From: Actinacidiphila paucisporea
GTDB lineage: Bacteria; Actinomycetota; Actinomycetes; Streptomycetales; Streptomycetaceae
Length of the DNA: 64,000 bases
Direction: 5' to 3'
NCBI RefSeq assembly: GCF_900142575.1
Contig: NZ_FRBI01000025.1
Location: 1 to 64,000, forward strand
Position 1 is the stretch's first letter. Each line of letters begins with the position of its first letter. The notes beneath the pieces are model-generated. The model was not told the origin of the DNA, did no database searches, and saw only the letters and a list, made by a program, of their open reading frames with translations. Made by a program: the position numbers and the translations under genes. Of the stretch, positions 54,767-63,591 are shown piece after piece.

Positions 54767-56157
54767 TTGGAGGTCGCCCAGAAGGAGTTGTCGAGCTTGG
54801 CCAGGGCCTTGCCGGTGGCAGCCACGTCCTTCTGCCCCAGCGGGGTGAGGTCGGCCAGGATCTCCGCCATCGAGTCCTGGTCGTAGCTCGCGGGGCGGAA
54901 GTCGTTGACGCTCGGGTCGTAGGTGTTCTCCGGGGTGCCGGTGAAGGCCTTGGTCATGTCGGCCAGCGTCGCGCCCATCACCGAGGCGGCGTCCGCGCCC
55001 AGTTCGGTGGAGGGCACCTCGGTGGCGTCCTTGGCGAACTTCGAGGCCACGCCCGGCTGCGCCAGGAACTTCATCCACTTCTCGGCGTTCTCCGGGTGCG
55101 CGCTGGTCGAGGAGACGGCCAGGCCGGTGAGCGCCAGCGGGGCGAGGGCCGGCTTGGGCACCGCGCCGGCCGCCGGGCCGGGGAAGCCGAAGGCCATGAC
55201 GTCGTCGGGGTTCATGCCGTTCTGCTGGAGGAAGGCCAGCGTGAAGGTGCCGCCGATGTCCCAGGCGGACTTGCCCTGGGCGAAGGCCTGGTCGGCGGTG
55301 TCGATGTCCAGCGTCTGGGTGCCGGGCATCCAGTACGGCTGCATCTTCGAGTAGAGGCCGAGCACCTTCTGGCCGTCGGGCGAGGCGAAGTCGGTGGAGG
55401 CGTCCTGGCCCCACAGCGCCTGGTACTTCTCCTTGCCCAGCTCGCCGAAGGCCAGCGGCTGGAGCCCCCAGGTCAGCCCGGTCGCCTTGACCTTCAGGCC
55501 GAGGCTGACGCCGCCGTTCTTCGGGTCCTTGGCGGTGGTCGCCTTGAGGTCGGCGAGGAATTCCTCGTAGCTCGCCGGGGGCTTGGTGACGCCCGCCGCC
55601 GCCAGCGCCTTCTTGTTGCCCATCACGATGCCGAAGGTGCCCGAGGTCAGCGGCACGCTGAAGCGCTGGCCCTGCTTGACGCCGTGCGACTTGGAGTCGG
55701 AGGGGATGGACTCCTTGTAGTGCGCGGGGGTCACCGTGCCGGAGGCCTGGACGCCCTTCTGGTACAGGCCGCTCCAGTCGGCGCCGACGTCCTTCGCTAT
55801 GTCGCGGGCGATGCCGGTGGCGCCCAGTGCGAAGTCCTCGCCGTCGGAGTGGACTTCGAGCACGTCCGGCAGGTCGTGGGTCTTCGCCGCCGCCTGGACC
55901 TTGGTGGTGTACGCGTCGTCGGGGCCGTAGGCCTGCACGGTGACCGTGATGCCGGTCTGCTTCTTGAACTCGGCCGCGGCGTTCTTCAGCGCCGCGACGT
56001 GCGACTGCTTGAAGGTCCACATCGTCAGCGACTTGGCGTCCCCCGAGCCCGAGGAGCCTCCGCCGCAGGCAGCCAGCGGGCTCAGCGACAGGACCGTCAC
56101 CACGGCCGCGGCGGCAAATCTGGTTTTCGGGGTAAAACGTGCGAATGGTGTGCGCAT
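54763..56157 (-). CDS. Carbohydrate ABC substrate-binding lipoprotein
   Basis: 464 aa with a lipobox LAAC (Cys31). The mature protein is a CUT1 family extracellular binding protein: LTMWTFKQSHVAALKNAAAEFKKQTGI-type opening (quoted in part: AAEFKKQTGI) and PPASYEEFLADLKA. It presents oligosaccharide to the permeases. It is the first gene of the operon, with its promoter and a dyad just upstream and the IclR gene divergent. Confidence 0.92.
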   Translation of the reverse strand: MRTPFARFTPKTRFAAAAVVTVLSLSPLAACGGGSSGSGDAKSLTMWTFKQSHVAALKNAAAEFKKQTGITVTVQAYGPDDAYTTKVQAAAKTHDLPDVLEVHSDGEDFALGATGIARDIAKDVGADWSGLYQKGVQASGTVTPAHYKESIPSDSKSHGVKQGQRFSVPLTSGTFGIVMGNKKALAAAGVTKPPASYEEFLADLKATTAKDPKNGGVSLGLKVKATGLTWGLQPLAFGELGKEKYQALWGQDASTDFASPDGQKVLGLYSKMQPYWMPGTQTLDIDTADQAFAQGKSAWDIGGTFTLAFLQQNGMNPDDVMAFGFPGPAAGAVPKPALAPLALTGLAVSSTSAHPENAEKWMKFLAQPGVASKFAKDATEVPSTELGADAASVMGATLADMTKAFTGTPENTYDPSVNDFRPASYDQDSMAEILADLTPLGQKDVAATGKALAKLDNSFWATSK

Positions 56158-56173
56158 GGGCCCCTACCTAGGC

Positions 56174-56195
56174 TTCGGTCGTTCAGAAGACCGAA
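56174..56195. promoter_or_regulatory. Dyad TTCGGTC-N8-GACCGAA downstream of the ABC promoter
   Basis: A perfect 7-bp inverted repeat (56174-56180 and 56189-56195) between the predicted start of transcription and the binding-protein ATG. A likely operator for the adjacent IclR-type regulator or another repressor. Confidence 0.5.
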
Positions 56196-56212
56196 TGACG
56201 TTGGAGTGACTG

Positions 56213-56242
56213 AACTTAGGGTCGCGTTTGGTATAGCGTCAA
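56213..56242 (-). promoter_or_regulatory. Promoter of the sugar ABC / GH38 operon
   Basis: Minus strand: TTGACG (56242-56237), 18 bases, TAAGTT (56218-56213), a good sigma-70 type promoter. Confidence 0.55.
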
Positions 56243-56308
56243 GACGCGCGCTGAGGTGAGATGGGCGCAGCGCGGCCGTGTGGGCGAGGCGCGGGGAGCG
56301 GAGGATCA

Positions 56309-57100
56309 GTGGAATCGGTGGCAGAAGCGGCGCGCGGGCGGAAGCCCGAAGAGGTCAAGTCCGCGGCTCGGGTCCTGGAGGTGCTCGAACTGCTGGGCGT
56401 ACAGGGCGCCCGGCTCTCGCTCGCGGAGATGGCCGCGGCCATGGCCGTGCCCAAGAGCAGCCTGCACGCGATCCTGCGGACCATGGAGGCCCGCAGATGG
56501 GTCGATCTGGACCCTTCGGGCACGCGGTACGGCATCGGGCTCAAGGCCCTGCTGACGGGTACCGCCTACCTGGAGGGCGACGACGTCACGAGCCTCGCGG
56601 GGCCCGTGCTCGACGCGCTCGCCGAGGAGACGGGCGAGGCCGTCCACCTGGGCAGGCTGGACGGTACGCACGTCGTCTACCTGGCCAAACGCGAGTCGCG
56701 GCACGCCCTTCGGATGTATTCGGCGGTCGGCCGCCGGCTGCCGGCACATGCCACGGGACTGGGCAAGGCGGTGCTCTCGCAGTTCGACCCCGCCGAGGTG
56801 CAGCGCCGGCTCGACTGGCCGCTGGAGCGGCTGACCCCGAGCACGGTGACCGACCCCGACGCCTTCCTCGCCCAGCTCGCCGAGACCCGGCTGCGCGGCT
56901 GGGCGGTGGACGACGGGGAGAACTCGGTCGACATCCGCTGCGTGGCGGTGGCGCTCGGCGGTGGCCAGGGCATGGACGCGATCAGCTGCTCGGCGCCCAA
57001 GAGCCGGATGGACGACGCCCGGGTCGAGGAGGTCGCGCAGGCCGTCACCGAGGCCGCCCACAGTCTGAGCACCCTGCTCAAACGCCTCGGACAGCACTGA
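56309..57100 (+). CDS. IclR-family transcriptional regulator
   Basis: 263 aa. A winged HTH at about 20-80 (ARVLEVLELL, then LSLAEMAAAMAVPKSSLHAI) precedes the ligand-binding IclR domain (about 90-255) with the LDGTHVVYLAKRES and LPAHATGLGKAVLS landmarks. GTG 56309 follows GGAGGA closely; GTG 56318 is an alternative. It lies between the ABC operon and the enolase operon, so it is the obvious candidate to control both, acting at the dyads at 56174 and 57120. Confidence 0.9.
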   Translation: MESVAEAARGRKPEEVKSAARVLEVLELLGVQGARLSLAEMAAAMAVPKSSLHAILRTMEARRWVDLDPSGTRYGIGLKALLTGTAYLEGDDVTSLAGPVLDALAEETGEAVHLGRLDGTHVVYLAKRESRHALRMYSAVGRRLPAHATGLGKAVLSQFDPAEVQRRLDWPLERLTPSTVTDPDAFLAQLAETRLRGWAVDDGENSVDIRCVAVALGGGQGMDAISCSAPKSRMDDARVEEVAQAVTEAAHSLSTLLKRLGQH

Positions 57101-57119
57101 CCTGACGTCCCGTTCCCCC

Positions 57120-57164
57120 GGCCGGTCCTGGTTTGTCATATGCGTTGACAAACTCGGACCGGCC
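57120..57164. promoter_or_regulatory. 45-bp nested palindrome, operator of the enolase operon
   Basis: Outer arms GGCCGGTCC / GGACCGGCC (57120-57128, 57156-57164) and inner arms TTTGTCA / TGACAAA (57132-57138, 57146-57152) share one dyad centre at 57142. The inner right arm contains the TTGACA of the promoter. Confidence 0.72.
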
Positions 57165-57174
57165 TCCTTACGTT
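57145..57174 (+). promoter_or_regulatory. Promoter of the enolase/ThuA/Gfo operon
   Basis: TTGACA (57145-57150), 18 bases, TACGTT (57169-57174). The -35 box lies inside the palindrome, so a bound repressor would block it. Confidence 0.6.
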
Positions 57175-57219
57175 CAGGAGTCAGTACGCCATACTGCTAT
57201 CTGTACGTGGGAGTCACGC

Positions 57220-58506
57220 ATGGCTTTGCCTGATGCCGGTCTCGCGCCGCTCGCGCCCGCACCCTGGGTCGAGGAGCGCGGTGCCACCCTCCGCATCACG
57301 GCCGTCCGCACGTTCCTGACAGCCCCGCACGGCTGTCCCCACCTCATCGTCCGCGTCGAGACCGACGACCCGGGACTCTACGGCCTCGGCTGCGCGAGCG
57401 ACCCCCAGCGTACGCTCGCCGTCCGCTCGGTCCTCGACGACTACGTCGCCCCGCTGCTGGTCGGGCGGGACCCCGACGACATCGAGGACATCCACCGGCT
57501 GCTGCTCAACAGCGCCTACTGGCGCGGTGGTTCGATCACCGGCAATGCGCTCGGCGGTGTCGACGTCGCCCTGTGGGACCTCAAGGCCAAGCGCCTCGGG
57601 GCCCCGCTGCACGCGTTGTTCGGCGGTCGGGTGCGCACCTTCGCCGAGGCCTACACCCATGTCGACGGGCGCGACGCCGCCGAGATCGCCGACAAGGTAC
57701 TGGCCGCCCGCGAGCGCGGCTACCGGCACGTGCGCATCCAGGCCGCGGTCCCGGGCGCCGACACCTACGGCGCCGCCGGCGGTGGCACCGCCGACCCCGA
57801 GGCGGTACGCACCCGGCGCGCGCCCTGGGACGGCGCCGGCTACCTGCGGCACGTGCCCCCGGTGCTCACCCGGGTGCGCGAACTCGTCGGCGACGACGTC
57901 GAGTTGCTGCACGACGTGCACGAACGGCTCGACCCGCGGCAGGCCAGGGACTTCCTGCGGCGGATCGAGGACGCGGGGCTGTACTTCGTCGAGGACCTGC
58001 TCGCCCCCGAGGACGCCGGGCACTTCAAGCGGCTGCACGACGCCTCGCCGGTACCGCTGGCGGTCGGCGAGCTCTTCCACGACCCGGCCCAGTTCACCGC
58101 GCTGCTGGCCGGGCCCGACATCGACTTCGCCCGGATCAGGGTGCCCACCCTGGGCGGGCTGACCCCCGCGCGGAAGATCGCGGCGCTGTGCGAGCTGCGC
58201 GGCGTACGCCTGGCGCCGCACGGCCCGGCCGACGTCAGCCCGGTCGCGCAGGCCGCGACGCTGGCGATGGACATCTCCAGCCACGCTTTCGGGGTGCAGG
58301 AGGCCGCGGTCTTCGCGCCGCAAGTCCACGAGGTCTTCCCCGGCACGATCACCGTGCGGGACGGTGGACTGCGACCTCACCAGACCCCGGGCCACGGCGT
58401 CGACTTCGACGAGGCCGCGGCGCGGAAGTACCCGGTACCCGAACCACTGGCCCACGACCGCTGGGCCCTGCTGCGCAACACCGATGGGAGCGTGCAACGC
58501 CCGTGA
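57220..58506 (+). CDS. Enolase-superfamily dehydratase (mannonate dehydratase/RspA-like)
   Basis: 428 aa from ATG 57220 behind GTGGGAG. The alpha/beta capping domain is followed by the barrel with metal ligands Asp in LLHDVHERL, Glu in YFVEDLLAPED and Glu in LAVGELF, and a catalytic His in RLAPHGP. This pattern fits the ManD (D-mannonate/D-gluconate dehydratase) subgroup, which dehydrates sugar acids. It starts a three-gene operon with ThuA-like and oxidoreductase genes, suggesting oxidation and dehydration of the sugar imported by the divergent operon. Confidence 0.86.
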   Translation: MALPDAGLAPLAPAPWVEERGATLRITAVRTFLTAPHGCPHLIVRVETDDPGLYGLGCASDPQRTLAVRSVLDDYVAPLLVGRDPDDIEDIHRLLLNSAYWRGGSITGNALGGVDVALWDLKAKRLGAPLHALFGGRVRTFAEAYTHVDGRDAAEIADKVLAARERGYRHVRIQAAVPGADTYGAAGGGTADPEAVRTRRAPWDGAGYLRHVPPVLTRVRELVGDDVELLHDVHERLDPRQARDFLRRIEDAGLYFVEDLLAPEDAGHFKRLHDASPVPLAVGELFHDPAQFTALLAGPDIDFARIRVPTLGGLTPARKIAALCELRGVRLAPHGPADVSPVAQAATLAMDISSHAFGVQEAAVFAPQVHEVFPGTITVRDGGLRPHQTPGHGVDFDEAAARKYPVPEPLAHDRWALLRNTDGSVQRP

Positions 58507-59156
58507 CCGATCCGATTCGGAAGGCCCTCGTCGTCCGCGGCGGCTGGGAGGGGCACTCGCCGGTGGAGATCACCGACCTGTTCCTGCCCTTCCTCAAGGA
58601 CCAGGGCTTCACCGTCGAGACCGCGCAGACGCTGGACGTCTACGCCGACGCCGAGCTGCTGGCCGCGACCGATCTGATCGTCCAGTGCTGGACGATGGGC
58701 GAGATCACCGCCGAGCAGAGCCGCGGCCTGGCCGACGCGGTCCGCGCCGGAACCGGGTTCGCCGGCTGGCACGGCGGGGTCATCGACTCCTTCCGCGGCG
58801 ACCTGGACTACCAGCGGCTGACCGGCGGCCAGTTCCTGATGCACCCGCCGGGCTTCGTGGACTACACCGTCGACGTGGCGCCCGGCGGGCACGGGATCAC
58901 CGCGGGGCTGGCCGACTTCGCCGTGCACACCGAGCACTACTGGGTGGCCACCGACCCGGCGAACGAGGTGCTGGCCACCTCGGTCTTCCCGGCCGGCGGC
59001 GACCGCGCGCGGGATGTGGTGATGCCACAGGTGTGGACCAGGACCTGGGGGGCGGGGCGGGTCTTCGTCTCCGCGATCGGCCACAAGGCCGACGACTTCG
59101 ACGTGCCAGAGGTGCGGGCGATCACCGAGAGGGGGCTGCTGTGGGCGAGCCGTTGA
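58503..59156 (+). CDS. ThuA-like protein
   Basis: 217 aa. KALVVRGGWEGHSPVEITD and GFAGWHGG followed by GGQFLMHP are ThuA-domain hallmarks (class I glutamine amidotransferase-like fold). Rhizobial ThuA works with ThuB in oxidative use of disaccharides through 3-keto sugars; the exact reaction is uncertain. GTG 58503 overlaps the preceding stop by 4 bases. Confidence 0.88.
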   Translation: MTDPIRKALVVRGGWEGHSPVEITDLFLPFLKDQGFTVETAQTLDVYADAELLAATDLIVQCWTMGEITAEQSRGLADAVRAGTGFAGWHGGVIDSFRGDLDYQRLTGGQFLMHPPGFVDYTVDVAPGGHGITAGLADFAVHTEHYWVATDPANEVLATSVFPAGGDRARDVVMPQVWTRTWGAGRVFVSAIGHKADDFDVPEVRAITERGLLWASR

Positions 59157-60220
59157 GGATCGGCATGGTGGGCGCGGGCAAGATAAGCGGCCAGTACCTG
59201 GACACCGTCGCCCGGCTGGACGGGCTGCGGCTGACCGCGGTCACCGACCTGGACCCGGCCCGCGCCAAGGAGGCCGCGGACAGGGCGGGCGCCGACGTGG
59301 TGGGCGGTGTCGAGGAGCTGGTCGCCAGGGACGACGTGGACGCGGTGCTCAACCTGACGATCCCCGCCGTCCACGCCGAGGTCGCGCTGGCCGCGATCGG
59401 CGCGGGCCGGCACGTCTACGGCGAGAAGCCGCTCGCCACCACCCGCGAGGAGGCCGCCGCCGTCCTGGCCGCGGCGCGCACCGCGGGCGTACGCGTCGGC
59501 AGCGCCCCCGACACCGTGCTCGGCACCGGCACCCAGACCGCGCGCAAGGCGGTGGACGACGGGCTGATCGGCATCCCGGTGGCGGCGACCGCCTTCATGA
59601 CCACCGCGGGCCACGAGGCCTGGCACCCGGACCCGGAGTTCTACTACCGGCCCGGCGGCGGCCCGCTGCTGGACATGGGGCCCTACTACCTGTCCGCGCT
59701 GGTGCACCTGCTCGGCCCGGTCGTCAAGGTCACCGGAGCCGCCGCGGCGCCGCGCGCCGAGCGGGAGATCGGCAGCGGGCGGCGGGCCGGGCAGCGCTTC
59801 GCGGTCGAGGTCGACACGCATGTGACGGGCATTCTGGAACACGCCGGCGGCGCGCTGTCCACGCTGATCATGAGCTTCGACATCCACGCCGCCCACCTGC
59901 CGCGGATCGAGGTGCACGGCACGGCCGGATCACTCGGCGTGCCCGACCCCAACGGCTTCGACGGCCCGGTCGAGCTGTTCACCGCCGGCTCCTGGCAGCC
60001 GCTGCCGGTCTCGGCGGGCTACCGGGGCGCCGGACGCGGCACGGGACTTGCCGACCTGGCCGCCGCGGTGGCCGGGGACCGCCCGCACCTGGCGTCGGCC
60101 GAGCTGGCCGAGCACGTGCTCGACGTGATGCTCACGCTGCTCGACGCGGCACACGAGGGCAGGTCGCTGCCGGTGGCGAGCAGATGCGAGCGGCCCGCGC
60201 CGGTGCCGCTCACGGGCTGA
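59141..60220 (+). CDS. Gfo/Idh/MocA-family oxidoreductase
   Basis: 359 aa. The Rossmann start IGMVGAGKISGQYL, the GEKPLATT motif with catalytic Lys, and DMGPYYLSALVHLLGP are diagnostic. It is an NAD(P)-dependent sugar dehydrogenase, probably acting with the ThuA-like protein as in ThuAB. GTG 59141 follows GAGAGGGGG and overlaps the ThuA-like gene by 16 bases. The operon ends in a very strong hairpin. Confidence 0.9.
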   Translation: MGEPLRIGMVGAGKISGQYLDTVARLDGLRLTAVTDLDPARAKEAADRAGADVVGGVEELVARDDVDAVLNLTIPAVHAEVALAAIGAGRHVYGEKPLATTREEAAAVLAAARTAGVRVGSAPDTVLGTGTQTARKAVDDGLIGIPVAATAFMTTAGHEAWHPDPEFYYRPGGGPLLDMGPYYLSALVHLLGPVVKVTGAAAAPRAEREIGSGRRAGQRFAVEVDTHVTGILEHAGGALSTLIMSFDIHAAHLPRIEVHGTAGSLGVPDPNGFDGPVELFTAGSWQPLPVSAGYRGAGRGTGLADLAAAVAGDRPHLASAELAEHVLDVMLTLLDAAHEGRSLPVASRCERPAPVPLTG

Positions 60221-60233
60221 CGGAGCGCGCGGG

Positions 60234-60276
60234 CGGCGGAAAGGGACCGGCTATGGGGGCCGGTCCCTTTCCGCCG
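60234..60276 (+). terminator. Strong terminator of the enolase operon
   Basis: CGGCGGAAAGGGACCGG and CCGGTCCCTTTCCGCCG are a perfect 17-bp stem with a 9-base loop, followed by CCTTTTC. Confidence 0.85.
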
Positions 60277-60298
60277 CCTTTTCGCGTCCGTGCTGTCA

Positions 60299-60310
60299 CG
60301 TTAATTAACG
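60299..60310. promoter_or_regulatory. Palindrome CGTTAATTAACG
   Basis: A perfect 12-base AT-rich palindrome in an otherwise GC-rich region, upstream of the second mannosidase; possible regulator site. Confidence 0.35.
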
Positions 60311-60401
60311 GACGAAGAATGCCCGTTGTGGCGGGAAATTCGACTGACACATACGTTTTTGCAGGTCACGACCAGCGGGAAAGTCCAATTCGGCGGAAGC
60401 G

Positions 60402-60431
60402 TTGACTTGATAACACACATGGTTTTACATG
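60402..60431 (+). promoter_or_regulatory. Possible promoter of the second GH38 gene
   Basis: TTGACT (60402-60407) is followed after about 17-18 bases by an AT-rich TTACAT, 30 bases before the ATG. The -10 match is poor. Confidence 0.35.
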
Positions 60432-60462
60432 GCGGTCACTGGCTGGACAGGAAGGGCTGCCC

Positions 60463-63400
60463 ATGCATGACCGGATCACGTCCGGGGAAGAGCGGACCGC
60501 CGCCTTCCTCGCCGAACGGCTGCGCCCCGCGCTCTACCCGCAGCGGCTGCCCATGGACGTCGGCGCCTGGCACATCGCGGGCGAGCCCGTGCCCGCCGAG
60601 GTCGCGCTGCGCGCCGACTACGCTCCCTTCACCGTCGGCGAGCCATGGGGCCGCCCCTGGGCGACCAGCTGGTTCGACGTCCGAGCGACCGTGCCGGAGC
60701 GGTGGGCGGGGCGCCGGGTCGAGGCGCTGATCGACCTTGGTTCCGCGGAGGGCGACGGCGCACCGGGCGGCCGGGCCGAAGGCCTGGTCCATGACGAGCA
60801 CGGCATCCCGTTGCAAGGCCTGCACCCGCACCTCGGCGCGGTCCTGCTGCACCGCTCCGCGGCCGGCGGCGAGAGCGTCAGGCTGATGGTCGAAGCCGCG
60901 GCCAACCCGCGGATCGAGGGCGGCACCGGCGCGGGCACCCGCTACGGCGACCCTGCCACCGCCGGCGACGCTCCGCTGTACCGCCTGCGCCGCGCCGACC
61001 TGGCCGTACGGGACGACACCGTCTGGGAGTTGATCCACGACTTCGAGACGCTCGCCGGCCTGATGCGGGCACTGCCCGCCGACACCCCCCGCAGGCACGA
61101 GATGCGTGTCGCGCTGGAGCGTGCGGTGGCCGCCGTCGACCCGCGGGCCGTCGCCAGGACCGCGGACCGGGCGCGTACGGTACTCGCCCCGCTGCTGGCC
61201 CGCCGCGCCCACGACTCCGCCCACCGCGTCGACGCGGTCGGTCACGCGCACATCGACTCCGCCTGGCTGTGGCCGGTCCGCGAGACCGTACGCAAGTGCG
61301 CCCGCACCTTCAGCACCATGGCCGCGCTCGCCGACGAATACCCCGAACTGATCGTCGCCGCCTCGGCGGCCCAGCACTACGCCTGGATGAAGGACCACCA
61401 GCCGCACGTCTTCGAGCGGATACGCAAGGCCGTCGCCCACGGCAACTGGGCGCCGGTCGGCGGCATGTGGGTCGAGGCCGACGCCGAGATGCCGGGCGGC
61501 GAGGCGCTGGTGCGGCAGTTCGTCTACGGGCGGCGCTTCTTCCGCGACGAGCTGGGCGTGGAGGGCGACGGCGTGTGGCTGCCCGACGCCTCCGGCGCGT
61601 CGGCGGCCTTCCCGCAGCTGGCCGCGCTGTCCGGCGCGAGGTGGTTCCTCAGCCGGCGCCCCGACCCCGGCACCGGGCCCGCGCACCACACCTTCCGCTG
61701 GGAGGGCATCGACGGCACCCGGCTGTTCACCCACCTCGCGCCCGGCGGCCCCGAAGGCAGCACGCTGACCGGCGCCGACCTCACCGGCGCGGTCGCCGGC
61801 TTCGCGGAGCTGGGCGCCGCCACCCGCTCCCTGCTGCCCTTCGGCCGCGGCGACGGCGGCCCCGACCGGGACATGCTGGAAAGGGCCCGCCGCCTCGCCG
61901 ACCTCGAAGGCGCCCCCCGGGTGGAGCTGCGCTCCCCGGCGCACTTCTTCCGCGACGCCGAGGCCGAATACGCCGCCGCCCCGGTCTGGCGCGGCGAGAT
62001 CGACCTGACACCGCACGGCGGCTCCTACACCAGCCAGGCCCGCACCAAACGCGGCAACCGGCGCAGCGAGGCGCTGCTGCACGAGGCCGAGCTGTGGTCG
62101 GCTACCGCGGCGGTCCGCCACGGCATCCCCTACCCCTACGAGGAGTTGGAGCGGCTGTGGAAGAAGGTGCTGCTCCAGCAGTGCCACGACATCCTGCCCG
62201 GCACCTCGATCGCCTGGGTGCACGGCGAGGCCGAGCTGACCCACCGCGATGTGCAGCGGCGCCTCGACCGGCTGATCCGGCGGGCCGCCGGCGACCCCGA
62301 GGGCGGCAGCGTCCTCAACTCCGGGCCCCACGACCGCCGCGAGGTCGTCGTGCTGGCCCCGCCCGAGGCCGGCGCCGGATCGCCGCCCGCCAACGGGCAG
62401 CAGCTGCCCGACGGCCGGGTCGCCGTCCTGGCCCAGGCGCCCGCCCTCGGCGGCGGACCCGCCGGACTGCCGCTCGACGGCACCGCGCCGGTCACCGTCA
62501 CCCCCGCGCAGGACGGCGGGCACCTGCTCGACAACGGCCTGCTGCGGGTGCGCGTCGACCCGCACGGCCTGGTGCGCTCGGCGGTCGACCTGGCCACCGG
62601 ACGCGACGCGCTGGCCCCCGGCGAGGCGGGCAACCTGCTGCAGCTGCACCGCGACGAGCCCGCCGAGTGGAGCGCCCTGCACCTGGACCCCGGCTACCGC
62701 AGCACCCGCCGCGACCTGGACACCGCCGACCGCGTCGAGGTCACCGCCGCCGGCCCGCTGCTCGCCGCCGTACGGGTCACCCGCGGCACCGGCCGCTCCA
62801 CGGTCGTCCAGGACCTGACGCTGAGCGCCGGCAGCCGGGCGCTGACGGTGGACACCGAGGTCGACTGGCGCGAGCAGGACACCGTACTCAAGGCCGCCTG
62901 GCCGCTCGACGTGCACGCCGAGAACAGCAGCGCCGAGGTCCAGTTCGGCCATGTCACCCGCCCCACCCACGAGAACACCGCGGCCGACGCCGCCCGCCAG
63001 GAGGCCGTCGCCCACCGCTGGATCCACGTCGCCGAGCACGGCTTCGGCGTCGCCCTGGCCTGCGACGCGACCTACGGCTACGACGTCACCCGGCACACCC
63101 GCGCCGACGGCGGCACCACCACCGTCGTCCGCAGCACCCTGCTGCGCGCCCCGCACAGCCCCGACCCGCACGCCGACCGCGGTATACAGCGCTTCCGGCA
63201 CACCCTGCGGCCCGGCGCGGACGCCGGCGACGCCATCGCCGAGGGATACGCGCTCAATCTCCCGCTGCGCCCCGGCCCCGGCACCCCCGACCCGCTCCCG
63301 CTGGCCGCCGTCGACCACCCGGGCGTGCTGGTCGAGACCGTCAAACTCGCCGACGACCGCAGCGGCGACGTCGTCGTCAGGCTCTACGAATCACGCGGCG

Positions 63401-63591
63401 GCCGCGCCCGCGCCACCCTCTCGGCCGGCTTCCCCCTCACCGGCGTCCACGAGACCGACCTGCTGGAGACCCCGCTGACCACCCATCCGCACGACGCCGG
63501 CCGCGTCACGCTGACGCTGCGCCCCTTCCAGATCCTCACCCTGCGCCTGACCCCGGCCGCGGCTCCGGCAGGCGGGGTGAGCCGTGGCTGA
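60463..63591 (+). CDS. GH38 alpha-mannosidase (second copy, altered nucleophile loop)
   Basis: 1042 aa, cytoplasmic, a paralogue of the 48749 gene over its full length. Zinc ligands His261 and Asp265 are kept in GHAHIDSAWLWP and the late QQCHDILPGTS. The nucleophile Asp375 is kept, but the loop reads LPDASGASAAFPQL instead of the usual FGY-containing LPDSFGYTAAYPQL, so the +/- subsite is altered. It may prefer a different linkage or sugar, or be impaired. ATG 60463 has GGAAGGG upstream. The last 8 bases overlap the start of an IS630-type HTH gene. Confidence 0.9.
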   Translation: MHDRITSGEERTAAFLAERLRPALYPQRLPMDVGAWHIAGEPVPAEVALRADYAPFTVGEPWGRPWATSWFDVRATVPERWAGRRVEALIDLGSAEGDGAPGGRAEGLVHDEHGIPLQGLHPHLGAVLLHRSAAGGESVRLMVEAAANPRIEGGTGAGTRYGDPATAGDAPLYRLRRADLAVRDDTVWELIHDFETLAGLMRALPADTPRRHEMRVALERAVAAVDPRAVARTADRARTVLAPLLARRAHDSAHRVDAVGHAHIDSAWLWPVRETVRKCARTFSTMAALADEYPELIVAASAAQHYAWMKDHQPHVFERIRKAVAHGNWAPVGGMWVEADAEMPGGEALVRQFVYGRRFFRDELGVEGDGVWLPDASGASAAFPQLAALSGARWFLSRRPDPGTGPAHHTFRWEGIDGTRLFTHLAPGGPEGSTLTGADLTGAVAGFAELGAATRSLLPFGRGDGGPDRDMLERARRLADLEGAPRVELRSPAHFFRDAEAEYAAAPVWRGEIDLTPHGGSYTSQARTKRGNRRSEALLHEAELWSATAAVRHGIPYPYEELERLWKKVLLQQCHDILPGTSIAWVHGEAELTHRDVQRRLDRLIRRAAGDPEGGSVLNSGPHDRREVVVLAPPEAGAGSPPANGQQLPDGRVAVLAQAPALGGGPAGLPLDGTAPVTVTPAQDGGHLLDNGLLRVRVDPHGLVRSAVDLATGRDALAPGEAGNLLQLHRDEPAEWSALHLDPGYRSTRRDLDTADRVEVTAAGPLLAAVRVTRGTGRSTVVQDLTLSAGSRALTVDTEVDWREQDTVLKAAWPLDVHAENSSAEVQFGHVTRPTHENTAADAARQEAVAHRWIHVAEHGFGVALACDATYGYDVTRHTRADGGTTTVVRSTLLRAPHSPDPHADRGIQRFRHTLRPGADAGDAIAEGYALNLPLRPGPGTPDPLPLAAVDHPGVLVETVKLADDRSGDVVVRLYESRGGRARATLSAGFPLTGVHETDLLETPLTTHPHDAGRVTLTLRPFQILTLRLTPAAAPAGGVSRG

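Noticed and set aside
60436-63318. 960-codon minus-strand open frame
   Set aside because: Exact antisense of the second GH38 gene; composition is that of a shadow frame.
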